A DNA stretch of 64,000 nt from Cunninghamia lanceolata (Eukaryota; Streptophyta; Pinopsida; Cupressales; Cupressaceae). Below, one piece after another: positions 47,041-57,712 of this stretch. The notes beneath the pieces are model-generated. The model had not been told where the DNA came from and made no database searches. It saw only the letters and a program-made list of their open reading frames with translations. The stretch lies in the NCBI GenBank assembly GCA_027924645.1, contig BSBN01001687.1, positions 4,898,001-4,962,000 of the forward strand, read 5' to 3'. The stretch's first letter is position 1. Every line of letters starts with the position of its first letter. A program made the position numbers and the translations under genes.

Positions 47041-49239
47041 GTGCATTTACCTTCTGAAATTGTGCCTCTGAAGCTACGTATCCAAAATAGTAGGCTTTTT
47101 CGACCTTCTGCCAATTTCTGTCAAGATGACAAACCAACAGAAGCATTTGCTCAAAAAGTCCAAAATATGCAATTGCAAATAAACTCAGGTCCCTCATCTG
47201 AAGAGTGTATAGCAATCTCTCAACAAATCCAAGTCTTACAACAAGAAATGGCAATCTTGCAAGCCAAATGTGCCAGTACTAGCTACGCCTCGCCCCAAAC
47301 TCATACATCTGTTTCCCGTCTTAATGATGCTCATGACAGGGCAAGCACCACCTTAAGTTGGAAATCCTATACCACTCCATCTACTAGTGCTCCTTCACCA
47401 TCTTCTAAGACCCATATCCCAAAGCATACTAGTTTTACACCAACACCACCATCTAGTTCCTCAAACTCTAAATGGATGACCCAAAAAGAATCAGATGAGT
47501 GGTGGGAAAGAGTTTTTCCAAATTTATACAACTGGAGAAAAGCTAGAGAGAAAGTTAAATCCCCTCATTCACCTATCCATACACCTACCAATGATGTGAT
47601 CCAAGGGCTACTAGTAGAGAGTCAACCATGTCCCCAAATTCTAGTCCTTGACCTTACCAAAAATCTTTCATGTCATTCGCAACCCCTTGAGCTTATCGAA
47701 GAACCTCCTACCATGAACCAAAGTCGCGGTCCATCAAACATCTATGTTGTCAACCAAGAAGCTATCCAAGAGCTATCCACTTCCATTCCAGCAACCCAAG
47801 AGGTATGTCAAGAGTCTAATCCTAAGCATGAGGAAACATTAATCCCTAGTCTAAGTCCAGATCAAATCACTTTCTTGCAACCTATCCATAACATGTATCT
47901 TTTCCATGATCAAGAGGATATCCATAATAATGAACCTCTCCATGAGCCACTTGATCCTATCCATCTCCCAACACCTATACATGAGAAGGAAATCTAATTC
48001 CATCCCATGCATAACCTTTATCTTTTCTATGATCAAGATCTTATCATTGGTGAAGAACCTATACACGAGCACCTTAATCCCATCATGCTAAATCCTATCT
48101 ATGATCAAGATCCCATCTATGATAAAGAGCCTATCTATGATCAAGCAGACCATGATGATCCTCTAAGACCAGTTTATGTGTTCCATGGTCTTGAGCCTAT
48201 AACCCCATCTAGTCCTATCCAAGATCCAGCAACTTCCACTTCCCTTGATGAGACACTTGCCTCCCAAGCAAGCGTAGAAGATCAAACCAAAAATACTCCT
48301 CCGCCATCCATTATTGACCATGCTGCAAATCCCTCACCATATATCCTTGGTCTTACCACCTTCATTCATGAGTGTTCCTCCTTAGAACACCAACCAACAT
48401 TATCCTCTATCTCATCTTCTTCATCGAATAAGGAACTTGTGTCTAATGTTCCACCTACACATAATCCTATTGTCCACCACATACTCCAACGTATGAACTA
48501 TCAAAGTAAAGGCTTAGGCCTTCATGAACAAGGTATTTTGGAGCTCGTCCATGTCAATGTCCCTCCTCCTTCATATAGCCTTGGATACATACCCCAAGGT
48601 GAACAATCTCAAGATGTTCGTACTTCCTCCACTCCTCCAAAGTTTATGAATTTCCATCACAAACCCGATCATATCCCCAAAACATATGTCGCCATTCCAC
48701 CTCCATTATCCTACAATTGTCAAAAGCATGTGACCATACACCTTCCACCATCCAATCTACCTCCGCTACTTCCAACTCCTAATATCCCTCCATACATTTT
48801 ACCACCACTTCTTCCAACACCTTATCCATCCATCTATGACTCCTCTAAATATCCCAATCATGGCCGACAAATGCACATATTGTCTAAACAAGGAGCTTTC
48901 ACCAACCTCACTTCCACCATCCCACGGGGATTCAATGACAAATATGTGGATGCCTCTACCTATAAAGTCACAAATCCTAAGAGTCGTCATGACCTAGGAT
49001 ATAAAAGCCAAGAATCAAAGAATTATCCATATCAAAAGCTGCATACACCCACACACCTCAATGCCAAATTGAAAAAAGTGTGGGTCCCCAAGCAACAAAT
49101 ACTTCTCTTAGAAGCTGCACAAACGTTGCATACACCCAAACCCATACCTTCACAAGTACTATCTAAAAACAAAATGGTTTGGGTGCCTAAGCAAAAATCC
49201 CTCAAGTTACATGAGGCATCCACCTCACAAGAATTCTAA
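47041..49239 (+). pseudogene. L3 gag-like ORF with G-patch-like motif
   Basis: Two consecutive open stretches, 318 and 410 codons (stop at 47995-47997, restart in the same frame at 48007), which together probably formed one protein of over 730 residues. The N terminus has a coiled-coil-like Gln-rich segment (about residues 40-80), then Ser/Thr/Pro-rich linkers, a WMTQKESDEWWERVFPNLY segment, tandem PIYDQDPIYDKEPIYDQ repeats (48100-48150), and a G-patch-like RMNYQSKGLGLHEQGI (about 48490-48540). A Pro-rich part and repeated VWVPKQ modules follow (near 49080, 49180 and 49325). G-patch domains occur in some retroelement polyproteins and bind nucleic acid. No RT or integrase follows. It could instead be a domesticated or chimeric ORF. 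Confidence 0.6.
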
Positions 49240-50330
49240 CCATTCACTTTCTCCAATTCCATCCAAAAGTATCAAATCCTTCCATCCCACATGACAAACA
49301 AAAAACAAAACAATGCAAAGTCTATGTGGGTCCCTAAAGGCCTATATCATTCATCCACCAAGAAAAACTCTCCATTGCTTCCTACACCACCTTCCCATCA
49401 TCAGCTTCAATGTTTATCACAGTATGTGCAACCGTTGGTCATGGTTCCCTTCCATTCCACAACACTTCCATATAACTCCATCTCCCCTCCCCTCCACTAC
49501 TATCCTACATATCTCCCTCATCCTATGGTCCATGCTTTTGCATAAACCTTCCTTCCATCCTTGCATAAGTCCTTCTGTATTTTGCATCATCATCCACTAT
49601 CGCACCTTCCATAATCCGCTATCTACATACTCATATCTCACTTTCATGCACTCCCTTACCAACATCTATGAGCACACTTGACATAGTCCATGCGACAACA
49701 TCCTTCTAGCTGGACTATCACCTTTCAAGGAACTAGATACTTGAGTCTCTCCCTTCTGCATTCATCTTATCCTATTCAAAGAAAAAAGAATGAAAAAAAG
49801 TAAAGAAAAATTCCTTCATCCAATGGTGAAAACCTGGCAAACAGGCGCCTTGGATACGTACCATGATGAAAACCTGGCAAACATGCATCATGTGTAAGTT
49901 GATCTTCTATGTCACCTACACTTGGGGGCACCTTGTCTCATCGGAATATCACTCTTCTCCTATCAAGTTTCCTTCCATACCATTTCCTATCCTATCTCTC
50001 TATCCATTACATACCTATATGGTCTAGTCCATCCATCCTAATCTTCCATTCCTCTACTTTTCTTGATCTTGATAAAGATTGGGGGCACAATGTTGACAAA
50101 TGTTCTAGATGTCTCTTGACATACCTTATCCCTCCAAAACCACACAAATCCTTCATTATCCTCTCATCCTCTTCCTTCATTTTAAGCATTGTCATGAAAA
50201 ATCCTCCGTATTCTACCTACAATGGGGCATGTTTTTCTTATGCGACATAGTCCTTGGAGATCGCATCCTTGTTTCCTTCTACCAACCCTGCCATTTCATT
50301 CCTTATCACCCATGCATCTACCTATCCGTG
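49240..50330 (+). other. L3 degenerate coding or non-coding interior
   Basis: The VWVPK-type frame continues weakly to about 49545. A duplicated block, GATGAAAACCTGGCAAACA, occurs at about 49825 and 49869. Nothing with a recognisable domain follows. Confidence 0.4.
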
Positions 50331-50490
50331 GTGTTTCCTTGTCATCTATATTATTTGATCCATATCTATTCCATATCGTGTCTTATCTATTCCATATCGT
50401 GTCTTGTCTAATCCATATCTATTCCATATCGTATCTTGTCTGATCCATATCTATTCCATATTGTGTCTCATCTGATCCATATCTTAGGTC
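50330..50490 (+). repeat. Minisatellite, TCTATTCCATATCGTGTCT type
   Basis: Alternating words CTATTCCATATCGTGTCT and GATCCATAT recur about five times in steps of roughly 20 and 37 bp. Confidence 0.75.
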
Positions 50491-52005
50491 CATTAGGGTT
50501 TACCCCGAACTACGTTGCCTCTGCGTTGTCACGTAGGCAAGGCCATTTAGCAATGAGCCCTCGAGGCACTAGGTCAGTCCATTATGGTCTGTCTCCCCAA
50601 TAAGGATTGTGCAATCTTCTCACCAAGCAACCAAGTGCAAGCAGAACCCGCGCCTCAAGCAGAACTCTTGACTATGAACATCTTAACCTATCCAATGCAA
50701 AGCAAATACCCAAGATCTTCTAAATGATTTTATTCAACTTACAGCAAGCAATAAACACATCTTATGGCAAGAATGTCTTGTGGATTGGAAACAGGGTTAA
50801 GTTACAGAGTCTTGATTTTTGTTATCATATCTTCCTATGCTACTCAAGGATGCCAAAAGCTAGAGATGCTATGATGGGGGCATGATTACTTTCTTTGTTT
50901 GCTATTTGTGGATTAAACTTTAGTAATGTGCAGCCTTGTCTAAGGACATGATCGGCAAAAGATCATCGAGGACATCAAAGGTATAACATGAACGGGGGCA
51001 ATCCTTGTTTGTTGAAACGCAAGAAGTATTTAGGTCATCCAAATTCAATTTTGACTAGATGCTTGTATTAACTTGCTAAATCACAATCCATGTAAGTAGT
51101 ACTCAGGTCATCTCGGTTCAATTATACCTAGATGCTTGTATTCACTTACAACATTTCAGAAAAGTACCACAAAAAAAATGCCCAATGATGAAATAAAGCA
51201 CTCCAATATCAAAGCATCCATCCTATATCCATTTATACATCGATACCATACCCTATGCAATAAAGATCCAACAATGCAGAGTATCAATACAAATAAAAGC
51301 TTGTGAGTCCTTCTATCGAGTCTTTCTTCTATCAATCAGATTTCTATCTATCATCATATCTTTCATCCTTGTCCAATCAGTCTGAGCAATGATCCAAATG
51401 CAAGGTCCATCCTTAATCCAGACCAATCAAGTCAAGTCAATCTTGCACAAATGATCCAATCACAATCAGTGGTCTTGATCCTTGTCTGGTCGTAAACCAA
51501 CTCGATCAATTAATCAATCAATTGTCTTATACAGGATGTTGCATTGTCAAAATCAGACCAACACACGTGTCTTACACGACATGCTTCATTTCTTGAAACC
51601 AGACACTATCCTTCGTGTTGGTCTAGGCATATATTGTTCCCCGCCATGACAACACTGTCGTATATCGTTATCAGTATATCATTGGTTTACCGCTTGACAG
51701 GGGCAATACCTTGTTTGTTCTTGTATCATTTGTGCATACTTGCTCGCTTGCTTGTGTATGTTATCATTTTCTCTTACATCACGTATCATTCGGCTCTTTC
51801 TTCACCCATTTTCTTCAAACCTAACCTTCTTCATCGTGAGATTGTCCGTCTCACGCCTCCTGCCTTCTTCCCATCCAATCTCCTGAGGGGGCATCCTATC
51901 ATCATTAAACTTGTTCCAGAGGTAAACTGGGGCATGTACCACTGTCAGACTATTGATTTCTTTGAAACAACACTGTAAACATCACTACATCAAAGAGGAG
52001 CAAAA
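50491..52005 (+). other. L3 3' internal region with purine tract
   Basis: Non-coding. The block 50637-51402 has an inverted copy at about 52615-53380, and 51470-51668 a direct copy at 53389-53592. The last 140 bases (51867-52005) recur at 54977-55113 and end in the purine tract CAAAGAGGAGCAAAA. Confidence 0.7.
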
Positions 52006-52614
52006 TGTATACGCCTAAAAATGACACAATTCAACTAAATAAATATTCTAAATATTTATTTCATTCTTCTACCAATTAAATAAATATTCCAAATTTATTT
52101 AATCAATTCACTATTCCTTAATTAAATAAATTCAATTTATTTAATTAAAATCCCTAAATTCTTCTAAATGTCCTACACAATTAAATAATCCTAAATTATT
52201 TAATTTATCCAAATTCCTCTATCCTAAGTTCTAATTCCAAAAATCCACCTCACCTTGTCCACCTCATCAGGTTGCACATGTAGTTAAATATATTAAATAT
52301 TTAATTACCTATTTTCCCCCTCACCCACATGTCCTATTTCTTCTCAGATCAGAAGTTAGTTAACTAATCAATCAAAAGTGTTAACTAACCAGTCAATTGA
52401 GTTAATCCCTCAATCAATTCAGTCAATTCCATAATTCATTCTTTCAACTGACTAATCAAGTTTGTTAACTGATCAGTTAAGAGAGTTAACTCTCCAATCA
52501 ATGTTGTCAAATCCCCTCTTTCATGATGGAGCTGAGACACTTGTCATATTTCTACTGGTTTCACATTCCTCAACCATTCTCAGCCATTGATCTTCATATC
52601 TCCTCTCAACCGTT
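52006..52614 (+). repeat. Partial L3-type LTR (LTR B)
   Basis: Starts TGTATACGCCTAAAAATGAC directly after a purine tract and matches the L3 LTR up to CTCTCAACCGTT, about 60 percent of the LTR. It has seven rather than nine 21-bp units and the same hairpin array. It breaks off before the TATA box, at an inverted copy of interior sequence. Confidence 0.88.
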
Positions 52615-53592
52615 TGCATTTGGATCATTGCTCAGACTAACTGGACAAGGATGAAAGATATGATGATAGATAGAAATATGATTGATAGAAGAAAGACTTG
52701 ACAGAAGGACTCACAAGCTTTTATTTGTATTGATACTCTGCATTGTCATATCTTTATTGCATGGGGTATGGTATGGATGTATAAATGGATATAGGATGTA
52801 TGCTTTGCTATTGGAGTGCTTTATTTCATCATTGGGCATTTTTTTTGTGGTACTTTTTTGAAATGTTGTAAGTGAATACAAGCATCTAGGTATAATTGAA
52901 CCGAGATGACCTGAGTACTGCTTACATGGATTGTGATTTAGCAAGTTAATACAAGCATCTAGTCAAAATTGAATCTAGATGACTTGAGTACTTCTTACGT
53001 TTCAACAAACAAGGATTGCCCCCGTTCATGTTATACCTTTGATGTCCTCGATGATCTTTTGCCGATCATGTCCTTAGACAAGGCTTCACATTATTAAAGT
53101 TCAATCCACAAATAGAAAACAAAGAAAGTAATCATGCCCCCATCATAGCGTCTCTAGCTTTTGGCATCTTTGAGTAACATAGGAAGATATGATAACAAAA
53201 ATCAAGACTCTGTAACTTAGTCCTGTTTCCAATCCACAAGACATTCTTGCCATAAGATGTGTTTATTGCTTGCTGTAAGTTGAATAAAATCATTTAGAAG
53301 ATCTTGGGTATTTGCTTTGCATTGGATAGGTTAAGATGTTCATAGTCAAGAGTTTTGCTTGAGGCACGGGTTCTGCTTGTAATCGTGAGAGTGGTCTTGA
53401 TCCTTGTCTGGTCGTAAACCAACTCGATCAGTTAATCAATCAATTATCTTATATAGGATGTTGCATTGTTGAAATCAGACCAATACACGTGTCTTACATG
53501 ACATGCTTCATTTCCTGAAACCAGACACTATCCTTCAAGTTGGTCTAGGGATATATTGTTCCTCGCCATGACAACACTGTCGTATATCGTTA
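52615..53592 (-). repeat. Inverted copy of L3 interior, then short direct copy
   Basis: 52615-53380 is the reverse complement of about 50637-51402. After a short unmatched join, 53389-53592 is a direct copy of 51470-51668. Together with the partial LTR the first part forms a large palindrome of 0.76-kb arms around 1.2 kb. Confidence 0.85.
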
Positions 53593-53930
53593 CCCCATGG
53601 GCAAGTAAAGGCTATTTTGTGCTGATCCTCTAGTGCTATTTTGATTTGGTTATACCCTGAGAATTCATCCATGAGTGATAGCATTGTATGTCCTGCAGTA
53701 AGGTCGACTATGATATCAATGTTTGGCAATGGAAAGTCATCCTTGCGGTATGCTTTATTTAAATCTCAAAAATCATTGCATAGTCGAACCCGACCATCTG
53801 GTTTAGACACTGGCACAATATTAGATATCCATTCTGGGTAATCTATGGCTCTAATGAAACCCACATCTAGCAATTTCTTGAGTTCTTCTTTGACCAAAAG
53901 GGCTATATCAAGACAAGGTGGGTGCCAAAA
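53593..53930 (-). pseudogene. Ty3/gypsy RT fragment within L3
   Basis: The minus strand encodes the RT fingers and palm start: EELKKLLDVGFIRAIDYPEW, VPVSKPDGRVRLCNDF, DDFPLPNID and LMDEFSGYNQIKIALED, then TCPWG where it stops at the junction. It belongs to a different gypsy lineage from G1. Directly upstream in its own sense lies an L3-type PBS and LTR in inverted orientation (53917-54423), so gag and protease have been lost between them. This is a trace of an autonomous relative that shares the L3 LTR. Confidence 0.85.
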
Positions 53931-53931
53931 A

Positions 53932-54423
53932 TGTAAGGGTAAAACGTGAATCAATCAAATGAATAATGTATAAGACCCAAACATCAACAGAATAGGAGAT
54001 AACACGAAAGATTAAATGAAAATAGCAATGAATAACACAAAGCAAACCTTCCTTGAAATCGATGCTTCTGTTGTTTGCCTATTACAATCGTCCTTTTGTA
54101 GATGAAGTGAGCCCTCAGAGAGTGCACTCTTTTAAGCTGTGTTCGAGGAAGTTGATGGTAAATGGCTATGGTGATATGCAATGAAGATGAGCTCCAAGGC
54201 AAGTATGTGATCTCAAGCTTGTGGATGGTAAAAGGGTGCCAAAGGCACGCTGGTGATATTTCTGCAGAGTAACAATATCAAAAGCCTGGATGATTAGAAT
54301 GGAAGAATGAGGTTCCATTTATAGACTTGGAAGAATGGGAATCAATGGTTGAGAGGAGATATGAAGATCAACAGCTGAGGATGGTTGAGGAATGTGCAAC
54401 CAGTAGAAATGTGACAAGTGTCC
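53932..54423 (-). repeat. Inverted partial L3-type LTR
   Basis: On the minus strand this is the last 490 bp of the L3 LTR up to ACCCTTACA, including the TATAAAT box and followed by the PBS. It abuts the direct partial LTR at 54421, making an LTR-LTR inverted junction. Confidence 0.85.
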
Positions 54424-54976
54424 CACATGGCCTATTTCTTCTCAAATTAGAAGTTAGTTAACTAATCAATCAAATCTGGTAACTAATTAGTCATTTGAGT
54501 TCACTGGTCAATCTATTCTGTTGACTCCTCAATCAACCCAGTTCACTGGTCAATCAATTCAGTCAATCCCATAATCCACTCTTCTGACTGATCAATTAAG
54601 TCTGTTAACTATTCAGTCAATGGAGTTAACTCTCCAATCAATTTTGTCACATCCCCTCTTTCATGATGGAGCTGGGACACTTGTCACATTTCTACTGGTT
54701 GCACATTCCTCAACCATTCTCAGCCATTGATCTTCATATCTTCTCTCAACTGTTGATTCTCATTCTTCCAAGTCTATAAATGAGACCTCATTCTTCCATT
54801 CTAATCATCCAGGCTTTTTGACATCGTTACTCTGCAGAAATATCACCAGCACACCTTTGGCACCCTTTTACCATCCACTAGCTTGAGATCACATACTTGC
54901 TTTGAAGCTCATCTTCATTGCATATCACAACAGCCATTTACTATCGACTTCCTCGAACATAGCTTAAAGGAGTGCC
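54421..54976 (+). repeat. Partial direct L3-type LTR
   Basis: Begins CCCACATGGCCTATTTCTTC, inside the LTR, includes the 21-bp repeat and TATA box, and ends at AGCTTAAAGGAGTGC before the last 200 bp. Confidence 0.85.
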
Positions 54977-55113
54977 TTCTTCTTGTCCAATCTCCCGAGG
55001 GGGCATCCTGTCGTTAAACTTGTACCAGGGGCAAACTGAGGCATATATCACTATCAGACTATTTATTCTTTGAAGCAACGTTGTAAACTGCATTGCATCA
55101 AAGAGGGGCAAAA
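54977..55113 (+). other. L3 purine-tract region before 3' LTR
   Basis: A direct copy of 51867-52005. It ends in CAAAGAGGGGCAAAA, the polypurine tract for the LTR at 55114. Confidence 0.75.
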
Positions 55114-56207
55114 TGTATACGCCTAAAAATGATATAAATCATCCTAAATAAATATTCTAAATATTTATTCTATTCTTCTACCAATTAAATAAATATTCTA
55201 AATTTATTTAATCGATTCACTGTTCCATAATTAAATAAATTCAATTTATTTAATTAAAATTCTTCTAAATGTCCTACCTAATTAAATAATCATAAATTAT
55301 TTAATTAATCCAAATTCCTCTATCCTAAGTTCTAAATTCAAAAATCCACCTCACCTTTTCTACCTCACCTTGTCCACCTCATCAGGTTGCACATGTAATT
55401 AAATATATTTAATATTTAATTACCTATTTTTCTCTTTAATATTTAATTACCTATTTTTCTCTCACCCACATGGCCTATTTCTTCTCAAATCAGAAGTTAG
55501 TTAACTAATCAATCAAATCTGTTAACTAACTAGTCATTTGAGTTCACTAGTCAATCTATTCTGTTGACTCCTCAATCAACCCAGTTCATTGGTCAATCAT
55601 TTCAGTCAATCCCATAATCCACTCTTCTAACTGATCAATCAAGTCTGTTAACTGTTCAGTCAATGGAGTTAACTCTCCAATCAATTTTGTCACATCCCCT
55701 CTTTCATGATGGAGCTGGGGCACTTGTCACATTTCTATTGGTTGCACATTCCTCAACCATTCTCAGCCATTGATCTTCATATCTTCTCTCAACCGTTGAT
55801 TCTCATTCTTCTGAGTCTATAAATGAAGCTTCATCCTTCCATTCTAATCATCCAGGCTTTTGACATCGTTACTCTGCAGAAATATCACCAGCGTGCCTTT
55901 GGCACCCTTTTACCATCTACAAGATTGAGATCACATACTTGCCTTGGAGCTCATCTTCATTGCATATCACAACAGCCATTTACCATTGACTTCCTCGAAC
56001 ACAGCTTAAAGGAGTGCACTCTCTGAGGGCTCACTTCATCGGCAAAAGGACGGTTGTAATAGGCAGACAACAGAAGCATCGATTTCAGGGAAGGTTTGCT
56101 TTGTGTTATTCATTGCTATTTACTTTCAATCTTTCTTGTTATCTTCTATTCTGTTGATGTTTGGGTTTTATATAATTCAATTGATTGATCACCATTTTAC
56201 CCTTACA
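55114..56207 (+). repeat. L3 3' LTR
   Basis: 1094 bp; the 27-bp excess over the 5' LTR is a tandem duplication of TTTAATATTTAATTACC and ten following bases at about 55410-55463. The TATA box is at 55818-55824. The ORF starting near 56103 is a chance run of LTR end joined to the G1 frame. Confidence 0.93.
55818..55824 (+). promoter_or_regulatory. TATA box, L3 3' LTR
   Basis: TATAAAT at the same LTR offset as in the 5' LTR. Confidence 0.6.
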
Positions 56208-56212
56208 CCAAC

Positions 56213-56491
56213 ATATGAACTCCAAAGGGCATTAAAAGAATTTAAGGCCATATTTGCACCATGTCTGGAGAATCGAGATGCATATTTAAGTAAACAAATG
56301 ATTGATTCAATAATGGAGGCGAGTGCCAAGATAAAGAAATATAAGAATAAGGTTGAAGGTTCAGGTAAAGAAGAGAAGAAATTGAAAGAAGGGGTCATAA
56401 TGCAAGAATATATATGAACAAGGAGTCCAGGGGGAAATGGCACCTTCATAGAAGGTCTAACAAATAATTTCAAGATATATCTGAAGGAGTA
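56213..56491 (+). pseudogene. LTR-resident ORF, 3' LTR copy, C-terminal end
   Basis: Helical Lys/Glu-rich end of the unknown ORF: LKEFKAIFAPCLENRDAYLS, then IMEASAKIKKYKNKVEGSGK, ending near NNFKIYLKE with a TAG. A TGA at 56415-56417 interrupts it where the other copy has Trp. Separated from the main part by L3. Confidence 0.75.
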
Positions 56492-57707
56492 GGAAAGTAT
56501 ATATAAAAAAAGAGGTAAATAATACTAATGAAGGAGTCAATTGAAGGGTATCCATGGGCAAGGTCAACAAAATAGAGGAGGTCAAAGGGGGGAATCCTAT
56601 TTTGAAAAGATTCCAATGGCATCCTTTGAGGCAGAAAAGATACCACAAAGATATTTTGAGAAATGGTTAGGAATGAATGTACACCCTTGATCAAGAAAGT
56701 ATGAATACTGACCATAGATTAAGTTTTGTAGCCATAGCAGTATGAAGCTTCAAATTCTATATAAGAAGCTCTGCTACTTGTATATTTTTTACATAGGGAT
56801 TTTTGAGTTGTAGCTTTCACTTGTAATTTGTTTGAACATTTGAATAGAGAGCTATTTCTTTTAGTTTAGAAGAGGAGGTTGCCTATGTCTACACTAAGGA
56901 ATGCACAAAATGTCTAGTTTCCTTACTGTATTTGTAAAAACATCTATAATTTTTCTAGCAATTTGATTAATGAAAGAAAAGGTCATTCATACATTGTAAA
57001 TTCTATATGACTGTGTGCTTTAAATATAAGTAAACTTGGAATTCTACGTCTATTACAGAGTGTTTTCTGACTCTTACTAGTATTTGAAGTATTATCCTTT
57101 GAAGGCTTACAATCTTTGATGTGTGTTCGTGAAAATACTCAGGACTCTGCATTTGAAGATTTAGTATGTTGATTTGATTAATTTACTGTATCTCTTAAAG
57201 ACGTGAGTAGCAAAACATTTAGATCCTGTAGTGAAATGATTTTCAACCTAATTTTCTCTAACTTTTCCCCAAACATTTGAAATAATTAGCTTAAACGCAG
57301 AAATCTTGAGGAAGTTGTCTTACATTTGAAAGAAGCATGAAGAATTGTGTTAATATCTGACAATTTTCATATCAATTTGAAAGGCAAAGCTTGTTTCACT
57401 ATAAATCATACAAGGCTTTGTGATACAGTAGTAAGTTTATGTGAAAGAATGAATAATTTGTCTATATTTGTAACAATTTGCATAATTTGAGTCTAGTAAG
57501 TCACAGATTATTTTAAATCAAGTAAGGCCCCTTGAATATTACAGTTTCACATCAACCTGCTGAATTATCCACAAGCTCAAGAACTGACCATACAGAAACT
57601 TTGGATTAAGAACTCTTAGGTGATTTCTTCATATCTTTCAAGATAGTTTAGGTTCATTTTTGTGAATTTTAACTTTTGTTATGAATGTGTAAAAAAAATC
57701 ATCAACA
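56213..57707 (+). repeat. G1 3' LTR, part after L3
   Basis: Continues the LTR from 43651 and matches 28630-30104. It holds the last 90 codons of the LTR ORF (to about 56491) and the non-coding tail ending AATCATCAACA. Confidence 0.92.
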
Positions 57708-57712
57708 CATAC

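Larger units (their letters stand above)
43652..56207 (+). mobile_element. LTR retrotransposon L3, non-autonomous, rearranged
   Basis: Bounded by CCAAC duplications at 43647-43651 and 56208-56212. The 5' LTR is 43652-44718 (1067 bp) and the 3' LTR 55114-56207 (1094 bp), both starting TGTATAC.CCTAAAAATGA and ending ACCCTTACA. A PBS-like TGGTGCCCACCG follows the 5' LTR and a purine tract AAAGAGGGGCAAAA precedes the 3' LTR. The interior has a gag-like ORF but no own RT on the plus strand. The right third contains an extra partial LTR, an inverted copy of interior sequence, an inverted RT fragment with inverted LTR, and another partial LTR. Confidence 0.9.
11673..57707 (+). mobile_element. Giant Ty3/gypsy (Tat-like) element G1
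   Basis: Bounded by TGTTGTGATGCTCACAACA at 11673 and AATCATCAACA at 57707, with the 5-bp duplication CATAC at 11668-11672 and 57708-57712. Each LTR is about 7.3 kb after subtracting nested insertions (G2 in the 5' LTR, L3 in the 3' LTR). The interior 30105-37820 carries PBS, gag, protease, an extra RNase H, RT, gypsy RNase H and integrase on the plus strand. Without G2 and L3 the element would be about 22 kb. It lies within the minus-strand ORF of H. Confidence 0.93.

Noticed and set aside
47041..49239. A host nuclear gene, because the frame is long and fairly open
   Set aside because: It lies between the LTRs of L3 with intact target duplications, has no introns and is followed by the element's purine tract; an element gene is simpler.
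56103..56417. 104-codon ORF starting in the L3 LTR and running into G1
   Set aside because: A chance fusion across the L3/G1 junction at 56207; only the part after 56213 belongs to the LTR ORF.
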